Assembly: GCA_020744425.1 (NCBI GenBank)
Contig: JAGMUV010000016.1
Coordinates: forward strand, 434,001 to 498,000
From: Dactylonectria macrodidyma
Taxonomy: Eukaryota > Ascomycota > Sordariomycetes > Hypocreales > Nectriaceae
Reading direction: 5' to 3'
Length of the DNA stretch: 64,000 nt
Shown here: positions 43,026-51,791 of the stretch, in pieces
How positions within the stretch are numbered: position 1 is the first letter of the stretch
Layout of the letters: each line of letters begins with the position of its first letter
Position numbers and translations under genes: made by a program
The notes under the pieces: model-generated
The model's database searches: none
Told to the model about the DNA's origin: nothing
What the model saw: only the letters and a program-made list of their open reading frames with translations

Positions 43026-43512
43026 ACCCCCCGTTCGTCCCTCACCGGGGGGGTCACTGACCAAGCAAAAAGTCGTTGACTCGACAAATTGTTGTTGGAT
43101 TGCGCAGTGATGCTGAGTGCACTTGATAAAAGGTGGTTGTATTGTGATTGTTCTTGCAATCGAAGGACCTTTAAGACCTTATATCTTCGAGTGGTCCCTT
43201 CTTGGACTTAAGTCCTACAAAGTCCTACGATCAAGTCCTACGATCTAAGTTTTAGTTTTAGGACTCAAACCTTAACTTTAATCCTGAAGTTGAGGGGGAA
43301 TCCTCAGTTCTTCCAACACAAATTTAGGTACATTGACTTACACTAAAAAATCCAGTCTACGCAGCGTATTTTTGGGGAGAATTTTAATGGAATTTTTTTC
43401 TTCGGAGAAGGTACATGAATTTACTAAGGCATACACCTATTTTTTAAGTATTTGTCGAGTCAACGACTTTTTGCTTGGTCAGTGACCCCCCCGTGAGGGA
43501 CAAACGGGGGGT
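43026..43512. mobile_element. 487-bp MITE with long inverted repeats
   Basis: About 63 bp at each end are inverted copies: ACCCCCCGTT-GTCCCTCAC, a G-run, then GTCACTGACCAAGCAAAAAG and TCGTTGACTCGACAAAT (43026-43089 and 43450-43512). The centre is A/T-rich and non-coding. No clear target duplication is seen, so the superfamily is open. Confidence 0.75.
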
Positions 43513-43594
43513 TGAGCTTCACGCGATGTCACGAGACCCCCCTCGTACATACAGAGTAGTACATCATGTTGTGACGGGGCGGCGGCTGGCGCAA

Positions 43595-43775
43595 TACCGT
43601 ATTATCTCGAAAAATTGGCCCGACCTGTGGATGCTGTAGCAAGCCACACTCTAGCTGTATATAGTATAGCCCTTTCGCTTGATATTCTTGTGTAGGAAAT
43701 ATATGGGTCCCATGCAAAAAAGAGGATCTGATTCAGTATCCGCAGGTCGGGCCAATTTTTCGAGATAATACGGTA
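43595..43775. mobile_element. Small Tc1/mariner-type MITE
   Basis: TACCGTATTATCTCGAAAAA continuing TTGGCCCGACCTG forms a 33-bp perfect inverted repeat at both ends (43595-43627 and 43743-43775). The TA at each tip fits a TA target duplication. No coding content. Confidence 0.8.
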
Positions 43776-44356
43776 GTGCGAAATATTGTTCGCACCACGC
43801 GAGTCATCTACACGGAATGGCCTAAGGAGGGCTTGAAGGGGGCTTGAGGAAGGTTTGGGAGGGTGTCGCATAGCATAGGGTACTATTATTCCACACTGGG
43901 TGTGGGCCTACACTTTTGCTAGTGGCGTAACAGTTATCTGACAGAGGGCCTAAGGAAAGGCATACCACCTACTACGTACTACGTTGTAGTAGCAGTCCTT
44001 TGGGCGCTGGGCAATTCAGCTAAATCTGTGGGGACGATCCGTCGCGTCTAGTGGCTGACATTAGAGTTTACCTGTGCACACGCTGCAGCTTCGGACAAGG
44101 AGACCAGGGCCATTTGATAGTCTTCGCATACGGAGTAGCCGTCGCGAGATTCGGGCCAAGAGGGTCCGACCATATGCTAATGCGTCAGCGTGTACGTGAT
44201 ACGCATAGCAAAGCTGGCTTCTAATTACCGCTGGCTCTTTTAAAGACCTGGCTCAATGCTGCTGTCTTTGCTTTTCTTTTGCGCCAGGTTCCATGTCAGC
44301 ACACCATGCCAACTTGTTCTCATTCCTTTTGGTGATATCCTGCTGTCCATTGCAGC
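43776..44356 (+). promoter_or_regulatory. Upstream region of the membrane protein gene
   Basis: No gene seen. The last 140 bases are CT-rich and should contain the core promoter and leader of the gene starting at 44357. A small cluster of ACTACGTACTACGT occurs near 43971-43985. Confidence 0.35.
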
Positions 44357-45724
44357 ATGCTCACTCTCCTCCCTGACAATTTCGTGCTCGAGGAAGTGAC
44401 ATCAAATGACTTGATCATTGCGTCTCTTGCCTGGGGCTTCACCCTTGGCATCGGCTGGCTGACCGCGTGGTCAGCCATCCAGCAGACCACCAGTGCCTAC
44501 CGCCGACGCGGGTTCGCTCTGCTACGTAATCCATACATCTGGATGATCTGGGGCGAGATAGCCGTTTGTCTTGGGTTTGGCATCATCTGCTTCATGTACA
44601 TTTTGGGGGTAGTTCCGCCTAGGTAAGCTTCTTGCGAACACCATGTGTCTTTTGTGTCTTTCTAACATCGCATGCAGCTTCGCCTTCTACTTTTGCATCC
44701 GTAGGTCTATTTATTCACACCTCTTGGTTGTATCTAAGGCTGCGTCTAAACTAACAATCCTCTCCCGCTCAAGTTACTTTGTGGGCTCTGCAGGTTCGTT
44801 TTTTCCCAGACCGTCCCCGCCAGGCTTTCCTTGACATAGTCTACAGGTTCAGTTTCTCCTACAAATTATCGTCAACCGATGCGCAATCCTTATGCACGAC
44901 CGGACTTTCGTCTGGCGACTCAAATATGGCGTCGCAGCTTTCATCACGGCCATCAACATTTCCGTCTACTGTATCTGGATTCCTGCCCGATTACAAATTT
45001 CCGACTCGTACATACACATCAACGAGATATGGGATCGCTGTGAAAAGGTCATCTACCTACTCGTTGACGCTGCTCTCAACTTTCTCTTCATCCGCATCGT
45101 CAAACGAAATTTGGTGGAATTGGGACTCAGCAAGTACGACAATCTGGTCAAGTTCAACATGTTCATCATTGTGTTCTCTCTGAGCATGGATGTTCTCATT
45201 GTCGCCATGATGAGCTTGGACAACACCTTTGTGTATGTACTCCCCACTGTTGGTGCATGGAAGATCCTAACCGTGGTGTCTGCCGTATCAGGTACATGCA
45301 GTTTCACCCGCTCGCTTACATCGTCAAACTCAACATCGAAATGTCAATGGCCAGTCTCATCGCCAAGATTGCTCGACAATCGGGGCATGCTCACGGATCT
45401 GACTACAATACCGCATCTAAATCCCGCGGAACCCGAGCTGGCGAGACAACTTTGGCTAACAAAACTCAAGATGGAGAACGCCCCAGATCGAAGGCCTGGC
45501 CTACTGTTACTACCACTGTGGAAATGCACGTCATGGATGCAAAAGCGGCTCCGGGAACAAAGGCACATGGGTTCAATCATAACGACACCGACATGCTACT
45601 CGATGAAGCACCCTATTCTGTACAAATTCAGGGCGCCTATGCCGACTCTTCCGGGGTTTCTAGACAGGGCGTAGAGGGTTCGGTTAGCAGTCGTGGCTCC
45701 AATGGTTTGGATCCTGGGCCGTAA
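44357..45724 (+). CDS. Multi-pass membrane protein of a fungal family of unknown function
   Basis: Five exons: 44357-44622, 44678-44700 (23 nt), 44774-44793 (20 nt), 44847-45232, 45292-45724, giving 375 aa. The two micro-exons restore SFAFYFCI-LTLWALQ-VQFLLQIIVNR across the third membrane segment. About seven hydrophobic helices are seen: NDLIIASLAWGFTLGIGWL, YIWMIWGEIAVCLGFGIICF, FAFYFCILTLWALQV, VAAFITAINISVYCIWIP, VIYLLVDAALNFLFIRIV, FNMFIIVFSLSMDVLIVAM and a re-entrant YMQFHPLAYIVKLNIEMSMA. The tail is long and hydrophilic. This pattern occurs in many fungal integral membrane proteins lacking a known function (a DUF7703-like group). The intron at 44701 ends in AAG. The gene converges on a second member of similar design at 47257-48135. 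Confidence 0.75.
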
Positions 45725-46170
45725 TACTACAAATCATTGATCCCACGGGTCAATAGACTAGGGAGGAAAGTTATCCCAAATGGCGAGAGGTGGAAACATG
45801 AAGACCGAGGCCTGTATTCCAAGATGAAGGAGGTGTTGCAGGCGGCGAGGGAGACAGAGGTAACTGACTCTTGACATAAACCAGCGGCTAGTCCGACGGC
45901 AAGCTCAGAAGGATACGAAGGATTTCCTCCCCTCCCGCTTTCCGTCCTGCTTCTCTTCACCCATCCACTTGCCACAAACCACTTAGTGTTGAACCAAATA
46001 AAGCAATACAGAAGGCTCCGAGATATGTTGGAAGGATGAGACATGATTGATGATCTAAGCTATCCAATACCATGCAGTACCCACCTGCCGTACGTACCCA
46101 CCTACCATACAACAAAAAAAAAATTTCCCCATACAAAATGCAATTTTTCAACCCCATGGGGAAAAATCAC
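45725..46170. other. Intergenic region downstream of the membrane protein gene
   Basis: No gene recognised. A long A-run and CCATACAAAATGC-type A/T-rich sequence at 46105-46170 leads into the pogo relic. Confidence 0.4.
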
Positions 46171-46719
46171 CTAAAATAATAAAATAAAAGAATTTCCAGA
46201 ATTCCGTTTAGAATTGAATGAATTTTCATATTTTCTTGGTCTTTTAACTTCACGGCCTGTGGGGCTGTGTACGACGGGTAACAATTCCGCCTCCGAATTT
46301 GAACTCCCATCTTCCTGCTGCCTCCCCATCTTAATCACATCGTCAACAGTCCCTGTCTCTTCGGTTGCCTGAATTGGCTCTGAAATAGTTTCACAAGCCG
46401 CTAGAGCCTCGGCTAGTGTCATGAAATTCTTGTTGGGATCAGGCATAGCCTTTCTCTTCTTGCCTATTCTCAACCGGCCAACTTCCCCCTCCAAAACAGC
46501 GCTGCTCCAAAATGGCTATCCTTGCACTCAGCGAGGCTGTTTGGGATTCCTGGACTTCAAATAGTCTTGGAGGCCTTGAGAGAGCCATTATCCAGCGTTT
46601 GGAGACCATGAGAGCAACGAGACGGCAGGAAACAAAGATATATATTGTTGTAAAAAGTCATGCCCCCGTAAGGTCATGCCCCCGTATCAAAAACATCATG
46701 CCCCCCTATCAATTCCCAT
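46171..46719 (-). pseudogene. Fot1/pogo-type transposase C-terminal relic with terminal repeat
   Basis: Minus-strand reading includes ESQTASLSARIAILEQR, then in a shifted frame GKKRKAMPDPNKNFMTLAEA, matching the coiled-coil and K-rich PDPN tail of Fot1/pogo transposases. Further reading to VKRPRKYENSF has no known domain. The DDE core is missing. At 46653-46719 the terminal motif AGTCATGCCCCCGTA is repeated and ends CAATTCCCAT, as also seen at 232-298. The element is therefore internally deleted and frameshifted. Confidence 0.6.
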
Positions 46720-46754
46720 AATAAAATGCAGCTTAATATACATGTGTATTATGC

Positions 46755-47050
46755 ATGTGCCCATCCCTAGTTCCCCGTGTCGACGCATGCCTGGCCGTAT
46801 TCGGAGAATCAACGGTATAGTCCGGCGCTGTAGATGAAGATGTCCGATAAACCGATGATCCGGACGGCCCAGGACATAGCGCCCCTCTTGGACGAGGGGG
46901 CGCAATCTTCGAACGTCGGGTCGCTGGGGAAGCCGCCCGGGACGAAGGGCGCCGGAGCCGGGCACCGGCTGGAAGTACGGGGTCTCGGTCTGGATCATAC
47001 TCAGGAAGACCTCTTTGGCCTTGGAGAACTGATATTGGTAGAGGACATTA
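46755..47050 (-). pseudogene. GH55 exo-beta-1,3-glucanase C-terminal relic
   Basis: Reading high to low: FSKAKEVFLSMIQTETPYFQ then PVPGS, a one-base frame change, then GFPSDPTFEDCAPSSKRGAM, SWAVRIIG and DIFIYSAGLYR, a TGA, and FSEYGQACVDTGN. This order matches the C-terminus of fungal GH55 laminarinases (secreted glucanases). The TGA sits where the family has Trp or Phe-rich sequence, consistent with TGG to TGA. Only about 95 codons remain. It is not expressed as an enzyme. Confidence 0.65.
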
Positions 47051-47256
47051 TGCTCTGATGCCGCGCCCCAGAGCCCAAGTCGGTCTTTGACTCTCGACTA
47101 GGATACCGCGACCGATGTAGATGTTAGCCCATGCCTATCGTCCAATCTCATCAGATTCCTTCTCACCTTTCCTGGCCGCTTCCACTGCCAGCGGGATTGT
47201 TAACCATGAAAATCGCAATATCAACCATCCTGTTCAGCCGCCAGTTTGGTACGGGT

Positions 47257-48135
47257 TCAGCCCTGATTCCATTCCACATCTTGTCGAATAACAGGGCCAG
47301 GCTGATCAACGGACTCGGTTACCATCCTTGTCGTGCTTGTCGTAGATGGCTGTGTATCCGCGCGCGGGGCCTTGGCAATCTTGACCAACTTTCCGAGGAT
47401 AGCGAACTCCAACTTTAGCTTGATACTGTAAACCATCGGCTTGATTGTGACTTGGACTGCGTAGTAACCCGCATATTGAATGCCGATGACGGATGCGTCC
47501 AGGACGACTATGATGACGTTGATGATGAGAAGTTGCCGTAAGATGATCTGGGACTGACGGCCGGGGCGAAGCCTGAGCATTTTAACGGTTTCCCAGATGT
47601 ATATCGTTGATAATATTATCTCCTGCACGCAGAATACGATCAGCTGTATTCGCTCTATGGTATCATATCCTTTGACAAAGGGCACAGGGGGGTTTGGCGA
47701 ATTTGTGCAGAACTGGAGGACCGAAGTAGGGATATGAAGGACGATGGCGTCGATGATAATCATCCACAGAGCAGCCCGTAGGATCTTTTCGCTGTGGGCG
47801 ACCAGGTGAAGCCGCGACCATAGAACCATAGATTGACCTGTCACCATTCCAACCCAGCTCACATCCACTATGGCGATATTGAGAAAGCCGATCCGAGAGA
47901 GGTGGAACAATTTCAAGAGAAAGGCAAGGGCGTGTAGAATAATACTGAAAGATGCGACGAGTAAACACCAGAAATAACGCCCTCTGTATCTTTTGAATGT
48001 TGCAAAAATAAGCACGAGAAGTTCCAGAGAGTTGTAGAACGCGACCGCGATGAAAGCGGCAAACATGCACAGCTGCGCAATACTACCGCCTGTATACGCT
48101 CCCGTAAGGCCTCCGGAATCGGCAGAGGGCGACAT
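47257..48135 (-). CDS. Multi-pass membrane protein of unknown function
   Basis: 292 aa, single exon, ATG at 48135. Six to seven membrane helices: LCMFAAFIAVAFYNSLELLV, FWCLLVASFSIILHALAFLL, IAIVDVSWVGMVTGQSMVLW, ALWMIIIDAIVLHIPTSVLQ, IQLIVFCVQEIILSTIYIW and QLLIINVIIVVLDASVIGIQ, then YAVQVTIKPMVYSIKLKLEF and a Ser/Thr-rich tail. The closing motif SIKLKLEFAILGKLVKIAK resembles YIVKLNIEMSMASLIAKIAR in the neighbouring gene at 44.4 kb, so both may belong to one fungal superfamily. No catalytic motif is seen. Location in a membrane is the only safe statement. Confidence 0.75.
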   Translation of the reverse strand: MSPSADSGGLTGAYTGGSIAQLCMFAAFIAVAFYNSLELLVLIFATFKRYRGRYFWCLLVASFSIILHALAFLLKLFHLSRIGFLNIAIVDVSWVGMVTGQSMVLWSRLHLVAHSEKILRAALWMIIIDAIVLHIPTSVLQFCTNSPNPPVPFVKGYDTIERIQLIVFCVQEIILSTIYIWETVKMLRLRPGRQSQIILRQLLIINVIIVVLDASVIGIQYAGYYAVQVTIKPMVYSIKLKLEFAILGKLVKIAKAPRADTQPSTTSTTRMVTESVDQPGPVIRQDVEWNQG

Positions 48136-48415
48136 GGTGATGGATGCAGTGAACTAAGAAGACAGAAAGAAGGTCATCCCTATCTTATTTTTAAGACGAA
48201 TTCGGGGGTCTCGAAGGGAACAGCACACTCGAGAAGATGTGGCTTATGGCAAGGTTTGGGCTAACGCACCGCCAGTCGAATCAATTCAAAACGGTGGCGC
48301 GCGTTGGTACGGAGTAGTGGAGGGGTGAAGGAAATGCCGCCGAATTGCCAAGCGTGGCGTTAAGCATCATTGGTGCCCGCTATGTACGGCAGCTGATAGA
48401 GGTCACTGTTGCAAA
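48136..48415 (-). promoter_or_regulatory. Upstream region of the membrane protein gene
   Basis: Short interval between the ATG at 48135 and an old MULE end at 48416. No other content recognised. Confidence 0.3.
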
Positions 48416-48530
48416 GGGAATTGATGGGGTGCTACACCATTTTGATACGCGTGCTACACTCTTTGCAGCCTTCTATTGGTCCAAGAAACTTGTCGAGCCG
48501 TCAGGTCACCCCACACAAGGCGGGTGAAGT
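48416..48530 (+). repeat. Degraded MULE terminal repeat
   Basis: The order of words follows the left end of the intact MULE at 32552: GGGAATTGATGGGGTGCTAC for GGCAATTGCTAGGGGCGCCG, CACCATTTTGATACG for CACCGTTTTGCTACG, and CTTCTATTGGTCCAAGAAAC for CTTCTCATTGGTCCAAAAAA. Changes are mainly C-to-T and G-to-A, as expected from RIP. No transposase remains beside it. Confidence 0.6.
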
Positions 48531-48612
48531 GTCAACCTAGCACCGATACACAAATGCAGACATTGAACAAAAGATCAGTGTAGATTGAGGACTAAAAACC
48601 TGAGCCTCCCTA

Positions 48613-48762
48613 TCTAAAAGGAGCGACGAAAGTCGGTCTCTTATACCTGTGTTCAGTCTGCCGATCTCATAGGCACCAGGCTGTTGCCTGTCGTTAGTGA
48701 TGGTGTGGCGTTCACGCTGACCGTGAAGCTATTCACGATGGTTGTGATCCTTGCCCTTGACA
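48613..48762 (+). repeat. Dispersed repeat, copy 2
   Basis: Same orientation as 15049-15195. Begins CTATCTAAAAGGAGCGACGA and ends GTGATCCTTGCCCTTGACAT. Similarity stops at both edges at the same words. Confidence 0.6.
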
Positions 48763-49547
48763 TCCAACAGTAAGCGAAGGTCTCCGGAGCTTGACAACGA
48801 TTACCGAGTCCATTTCGTCGGGCAATCCGCCCATGCAGCCAGCCGTTCTAAGGAGGATTGGACTGAATGATTGATTGAACGATGAACGATTCTACTCTAC
48901 TCTATCAATGCTCTCCCCAGCTGCTTCTGCGGTCACTTCCTCACATGCGTCGTGTCGGAGCGGTCGAGTCGCGGAGACGCGCCACTGTGGCTGAGTGGTT
49001 ATGGCTGTGCTCCGGGGCATGGTTTGAACTCGGCGTGAGGGTGGCCCTAGAGTCGTTGGGCCGGCGGCCCGTGACAGATATATCAGTGAGGTCAACTTTG
49101 AGGTTGAAGTTAATTGATTGCATTGTTTACATCGCTGGCATATTCAGATCATATTAATGCCGGATAATATGTTGTTGGTGAGAGGTCAATTGCAATCTAA
49201 CTACCATTGATGAAGCACGTTTTCCATTGCGCTGTGTTTATGGTCACATTGAAAGACCGTTGAAAGGCAGGTGGGAGCCTCAGTCGTCAACATAGCTATC
49301 ATGCCTCAAGTCACGTAACTCGCACGTAGAGATATATCCGATCTTCATCATCGCCAAAACCCAAAGGCATCTGTGTCAAGAAATATGAGAACGCAACTTG
49401 AAGTGCCCTGACGAAAAGCCTGGTGTCAATAGGGCAATATGTCATGTTAGGAAGAGGGCACTGACTTGGCGCATATCAAGGAATCCCAGCGTTCCCGAAG
49501 GGTGGCCTTGCGCATTGGACGGCAAAAAGTATGTGATGCCTAAACAC
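48763..49547. other. Intergenic region with a tRNA-like sequence
   Basis: No coding gene is supported. A tRNA-like stretch lies at 48981-49046 (separate entry). The right half contains the 3' side of the FG-repeat protein gene. Confidence 0.4.
48981..49046 (+). ncRNA. tRNA-like pseudogene or SINE head
   Basis: GCCACTGTGGCTGAGTGG starts like a Ser/Leu-type tRNA, with A-box TGGCTGAGTGGTTATGGC. GGTTTGAACTC about 20 bases later resembles a B-box. The 3' GGTGGC can pair with the 5' GCCAC. The anticodon arm is too short and irregular for a working tRNA. A decayed tRNA or the head of a tRNA-derived SINE is likely. Confidence 0.35.
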
Positions 49548-51791
49548 TCACATCACCGTGCAACACAAAAGGCGCTTACGAGACTTGGGAATCTCTTTGT
49601 CGGACTCGTAATGACCGACGGCGCGAAGTGGTTGCGAAACGGGCTTCTGGCGCTCCTCGTCAGAACAACTGCTGCAATCGCGTGGGAGGGCGGGCGGCGC
49701 TACCCGAGAGATGCCGCCCTCGGCAGGAACGGGCCGTGGTGGGGCGATTTCTTGACTTAGGTTCGAGCTGGGTGCGGCTCTGACTTTGAACATCTGACGT
49801 CCGGCACCGAGCCGCGAAACGGCCGGGCCGAAGTCTTGGGCTCCTGGCTCGGAGGGGGAGGCCGACGACGCGGACGGAGGGTCTGCCGGCACGCTGCTCG
49901 CGGGAGAGACGGAGACGCGACTTCGGGGGGAGGAAATCCGCGGCGGGCTATCGTCGGTGGCGGTTACGAAAAGTGGAGCTGCAGGTTGGGACACCATCGA
50001 GGCATCCGCCATAACCGGACGCGCTTCGATGTCGTCGGATGTGATAGGCAGTGGAGCCGTGGTCGTCTCCGGCGCGTCCTGCGGCGCGTCCTGCGGCGCA
50101 TTCTCCAAAGCCTCGTCTGGCGCATTCTCCGACTTCGCCTCCGACGCCGTTGAGCCGCTGGCAGACCGGAAGGTCGGAGCTGACAGACCAGCCACGCCGA
50201 TCGTGCTTTGAGGGGCGCTTACGCTCTCCCCGGAACGGTTCGCGCCCGCTTCGGCGGACTGAGCATTGACGTCCGACTGGCTTATCCCTTCTGGCTGCAG
50301 CATCGGCCGGAAGATTGAAGGCTGTGGCGATTCGGGCGGCGTTGCGGGGCCTTCGTGCCCGGAGGCTTGGAATGATGACGCCCGCTCGCTGCTGCTTCTT
50401 GTGCTTGCGTCTGGTAGCGCGGAGCCGACAATCCCGGCGGTCGTCGAGTTTGCCGTGCTTGCTGGGATATTGAAAGGCCGCGTTGACCCAGGAGGCGAGG
50501 TCCCAAAGAGCCCGCCTGTGGGGATGCTGGACTGTGACGTTGGCACTGCGGTCAGGGAACCGAATGTAAATGTCGTATTAGCCGGCGGAGTGCTGGACGG
50601 GCTCGTCGACACTGGAGGCGTGGACCCGAAGAGCCCTCCAGTTGCCGGTGTGCTGGACTGTGTCGTGGATGCCGCAGTTGTGGACCTGAAGAGCAGTCCG
50701 GCTGTGGCGACGCTGGACTGTGTCGTTGGCACTGCAGTAAAAGACCGGAATGTAAATGGCCCGCCGGCCGTCTGGATGCTGCCCTGTGTCGTGGATCCAG
50801 CAGTCATGCCACCAGTCGTGGACCCGAATTTGGGAGCTGTGGACCCGGATCCAAATGGCCTGCCGGCCGCGGAGCTGCTGGACTGGGTCGTTGACCCCGG
50901 AGCCGTGGACGCCGGGGCCGTGGACCCGAAAAGACCGCCAGCTGCTGAGACGCTAGACTGCGTTGTGGACCACGAAGTCGTGGACCCGAATGCAAACGTT
51001 ATGTTGGGCGTCTGCGTGTCGGACTGGGCCGTCGATGCCGGGGGTGTAGACCCGAAGAGCCCGCCAGCCATGGCGGGGTTGGATCGGGCCGCTGGCCATG
51101 CTGCTAGGGTCCCAAATGTAAATGGCCTGACAGCCGCCGGGCTGCTGGACTGGGTCGGCGATCCCTCAAGCGTGGACTCGAACTGCCCGCTAGTCCTTGA
51201 GACGCTGGAAGGGGCGGTTAATCCTGTGAGTGTGGACCCGAAGAACCCGCCGGCCGTCAACCTTGCCGTACTTGCTGGGACGCTGGGTGACGCTGTAGAG
51301 GTCGCGGGCCCACTTGGGCTCATCGAGATTGTGATACGTCTCGTCGCAATCTCGTCGGGGCTGGGCACCTGCGGCGGCGACGGGCTCGGCTGCAACGCGA
51401 CGGACTGCAGGCGGGCAGAGAGCGCATCGACCCCCGCCTGGCCGCAGCTGGGGCTGCCCAAGACCTCCGGCGAGGGGGTGTCTTCCGGCGTGTCGTCGGT
51501 CAAGCTCCAGCCGCACCTACCGACGGGACAGGAGAAGAAGTGCGACGCGCCGTCGTTCCTCCTGGTTCGGCGACTGGCGTACCCACACCGGCAGGGCGGG
51601 TTGTCGCGGGACACGCCGATGGCGTCGTCGAAGCAGCCGAAGACCCTCCTCGAGTGGGAGTTGTCCTCGCAGGTGTAGTAGGGACGGCCTGCGTTCCCGT
51701 ATCTGTTGAGGTTCTTGGTGGGAATGTGCTTGCAGGGCTTTCCGCAACTGCGGCAGGTGGGCGAGGCATTGAGCGGAAAGCTGGGTTCCAT
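49548..51791 (-). CDS. Zinc-finger (GRF-like) protein with nucleoporin-like FG repeats
   Basis: 747 aa in one exon, ATG at 51791. The N-terminus holds two Cys-rich units: CRSCGKPCKH...YYTCEDNSHSRRVFGCFDD (about 13-55) and PPCRCGYASRRTRR...FFSCPVGRCGWSLTDD (about 65-100). They resemble GRF zinc fingers, which bind single-stranded or structured nucleic acid. From about residue 170 to 470 the sequence is Ser/Thr-rich with many FG motifs spaced about 18-22 residues: GGFFGST, TFGTLA, GGLFGSTPPAST, FAFGST, FGSTTGG and FTFGSL. This is the style of FG-nucleoporins (GLFG type). A Pro/Ser-rich tail ends ...RKRLLCCTVM, a possible CaaX-like lipidation signal (CTVM). The pairing of GRF-type fingers with FG repeats is unusual. 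A role at nuclear pores or in condensates is inference. Confidence 0.7.
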   Translation of the reverse strand: MEPSFPLNASPTCRSCGKPCKHIPTKNLNRYGNAGRPYYTCEDNSHSRRVFGCFDDAIGVSRDNPPCRCGYASRRTRRNDGASHFFSCPVGRCGWSLTDDTPEDTPSPEVLGSPSCGQAGVDALSARLQSVALQPSPSPPQVPSPDEIATRRITISMSPSGPATSTASPSVPASTARLTAGGFFGSTLTGLTAPSSVSRTSGQFESTLEGSPTQSSSPAAVRPFTFGTLAAWPAARSNPAMAGGLFGSTPPASTAQSDTQTPNITFAFGSTTSWSTTQSSVSAAGGLFGSTAPASTAPGSTTQSSSSAAGRPFGSGSTAPKFGSTTGGMTAGSTTQGSIQTAGGPFTFRSFTAVPTTQSSVATAGLLFRSTTAASTTQSSTPATGGLFGSTPPVSTSPSSTPPANTTFTFGSLTAVPTSQSSIPTGGLFGTSPPGSTRPFNIPASTANSTTAGIVGSALPDASTRSSSERASSFQASGHEGPATPPESPQPSIFRPMLQPEGISQSDVNAQSAEAGANRSGESVSAPQSTIGVAGLSAPTFRSASGSTASEAKSENAPDEALENAPQDAPQDAPETTTAPLPITSDDIEARPVMADASMVSQPAAPLFVTATDDSPPRISSPRSRVSVSPASSVPADPPSASSASPSEPGAQDFGPAVSRLGAGRQMFKVRAAPSSNLSQEIAPPRPVPAEGGISRVAPPALPRDCSSCSDEERQKPVSQPLRAVGHYESDKEIPKSRKRLLCCTVM

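Noticed and set aside
50266..51678. 470-codon plus-strand frame opposite the FG-repeat gene
   Set aside because: It mirrors the repeat structure of the minus-strand gene and has no domains. The minus strand has two Cys-rich fingers and FG motifs.
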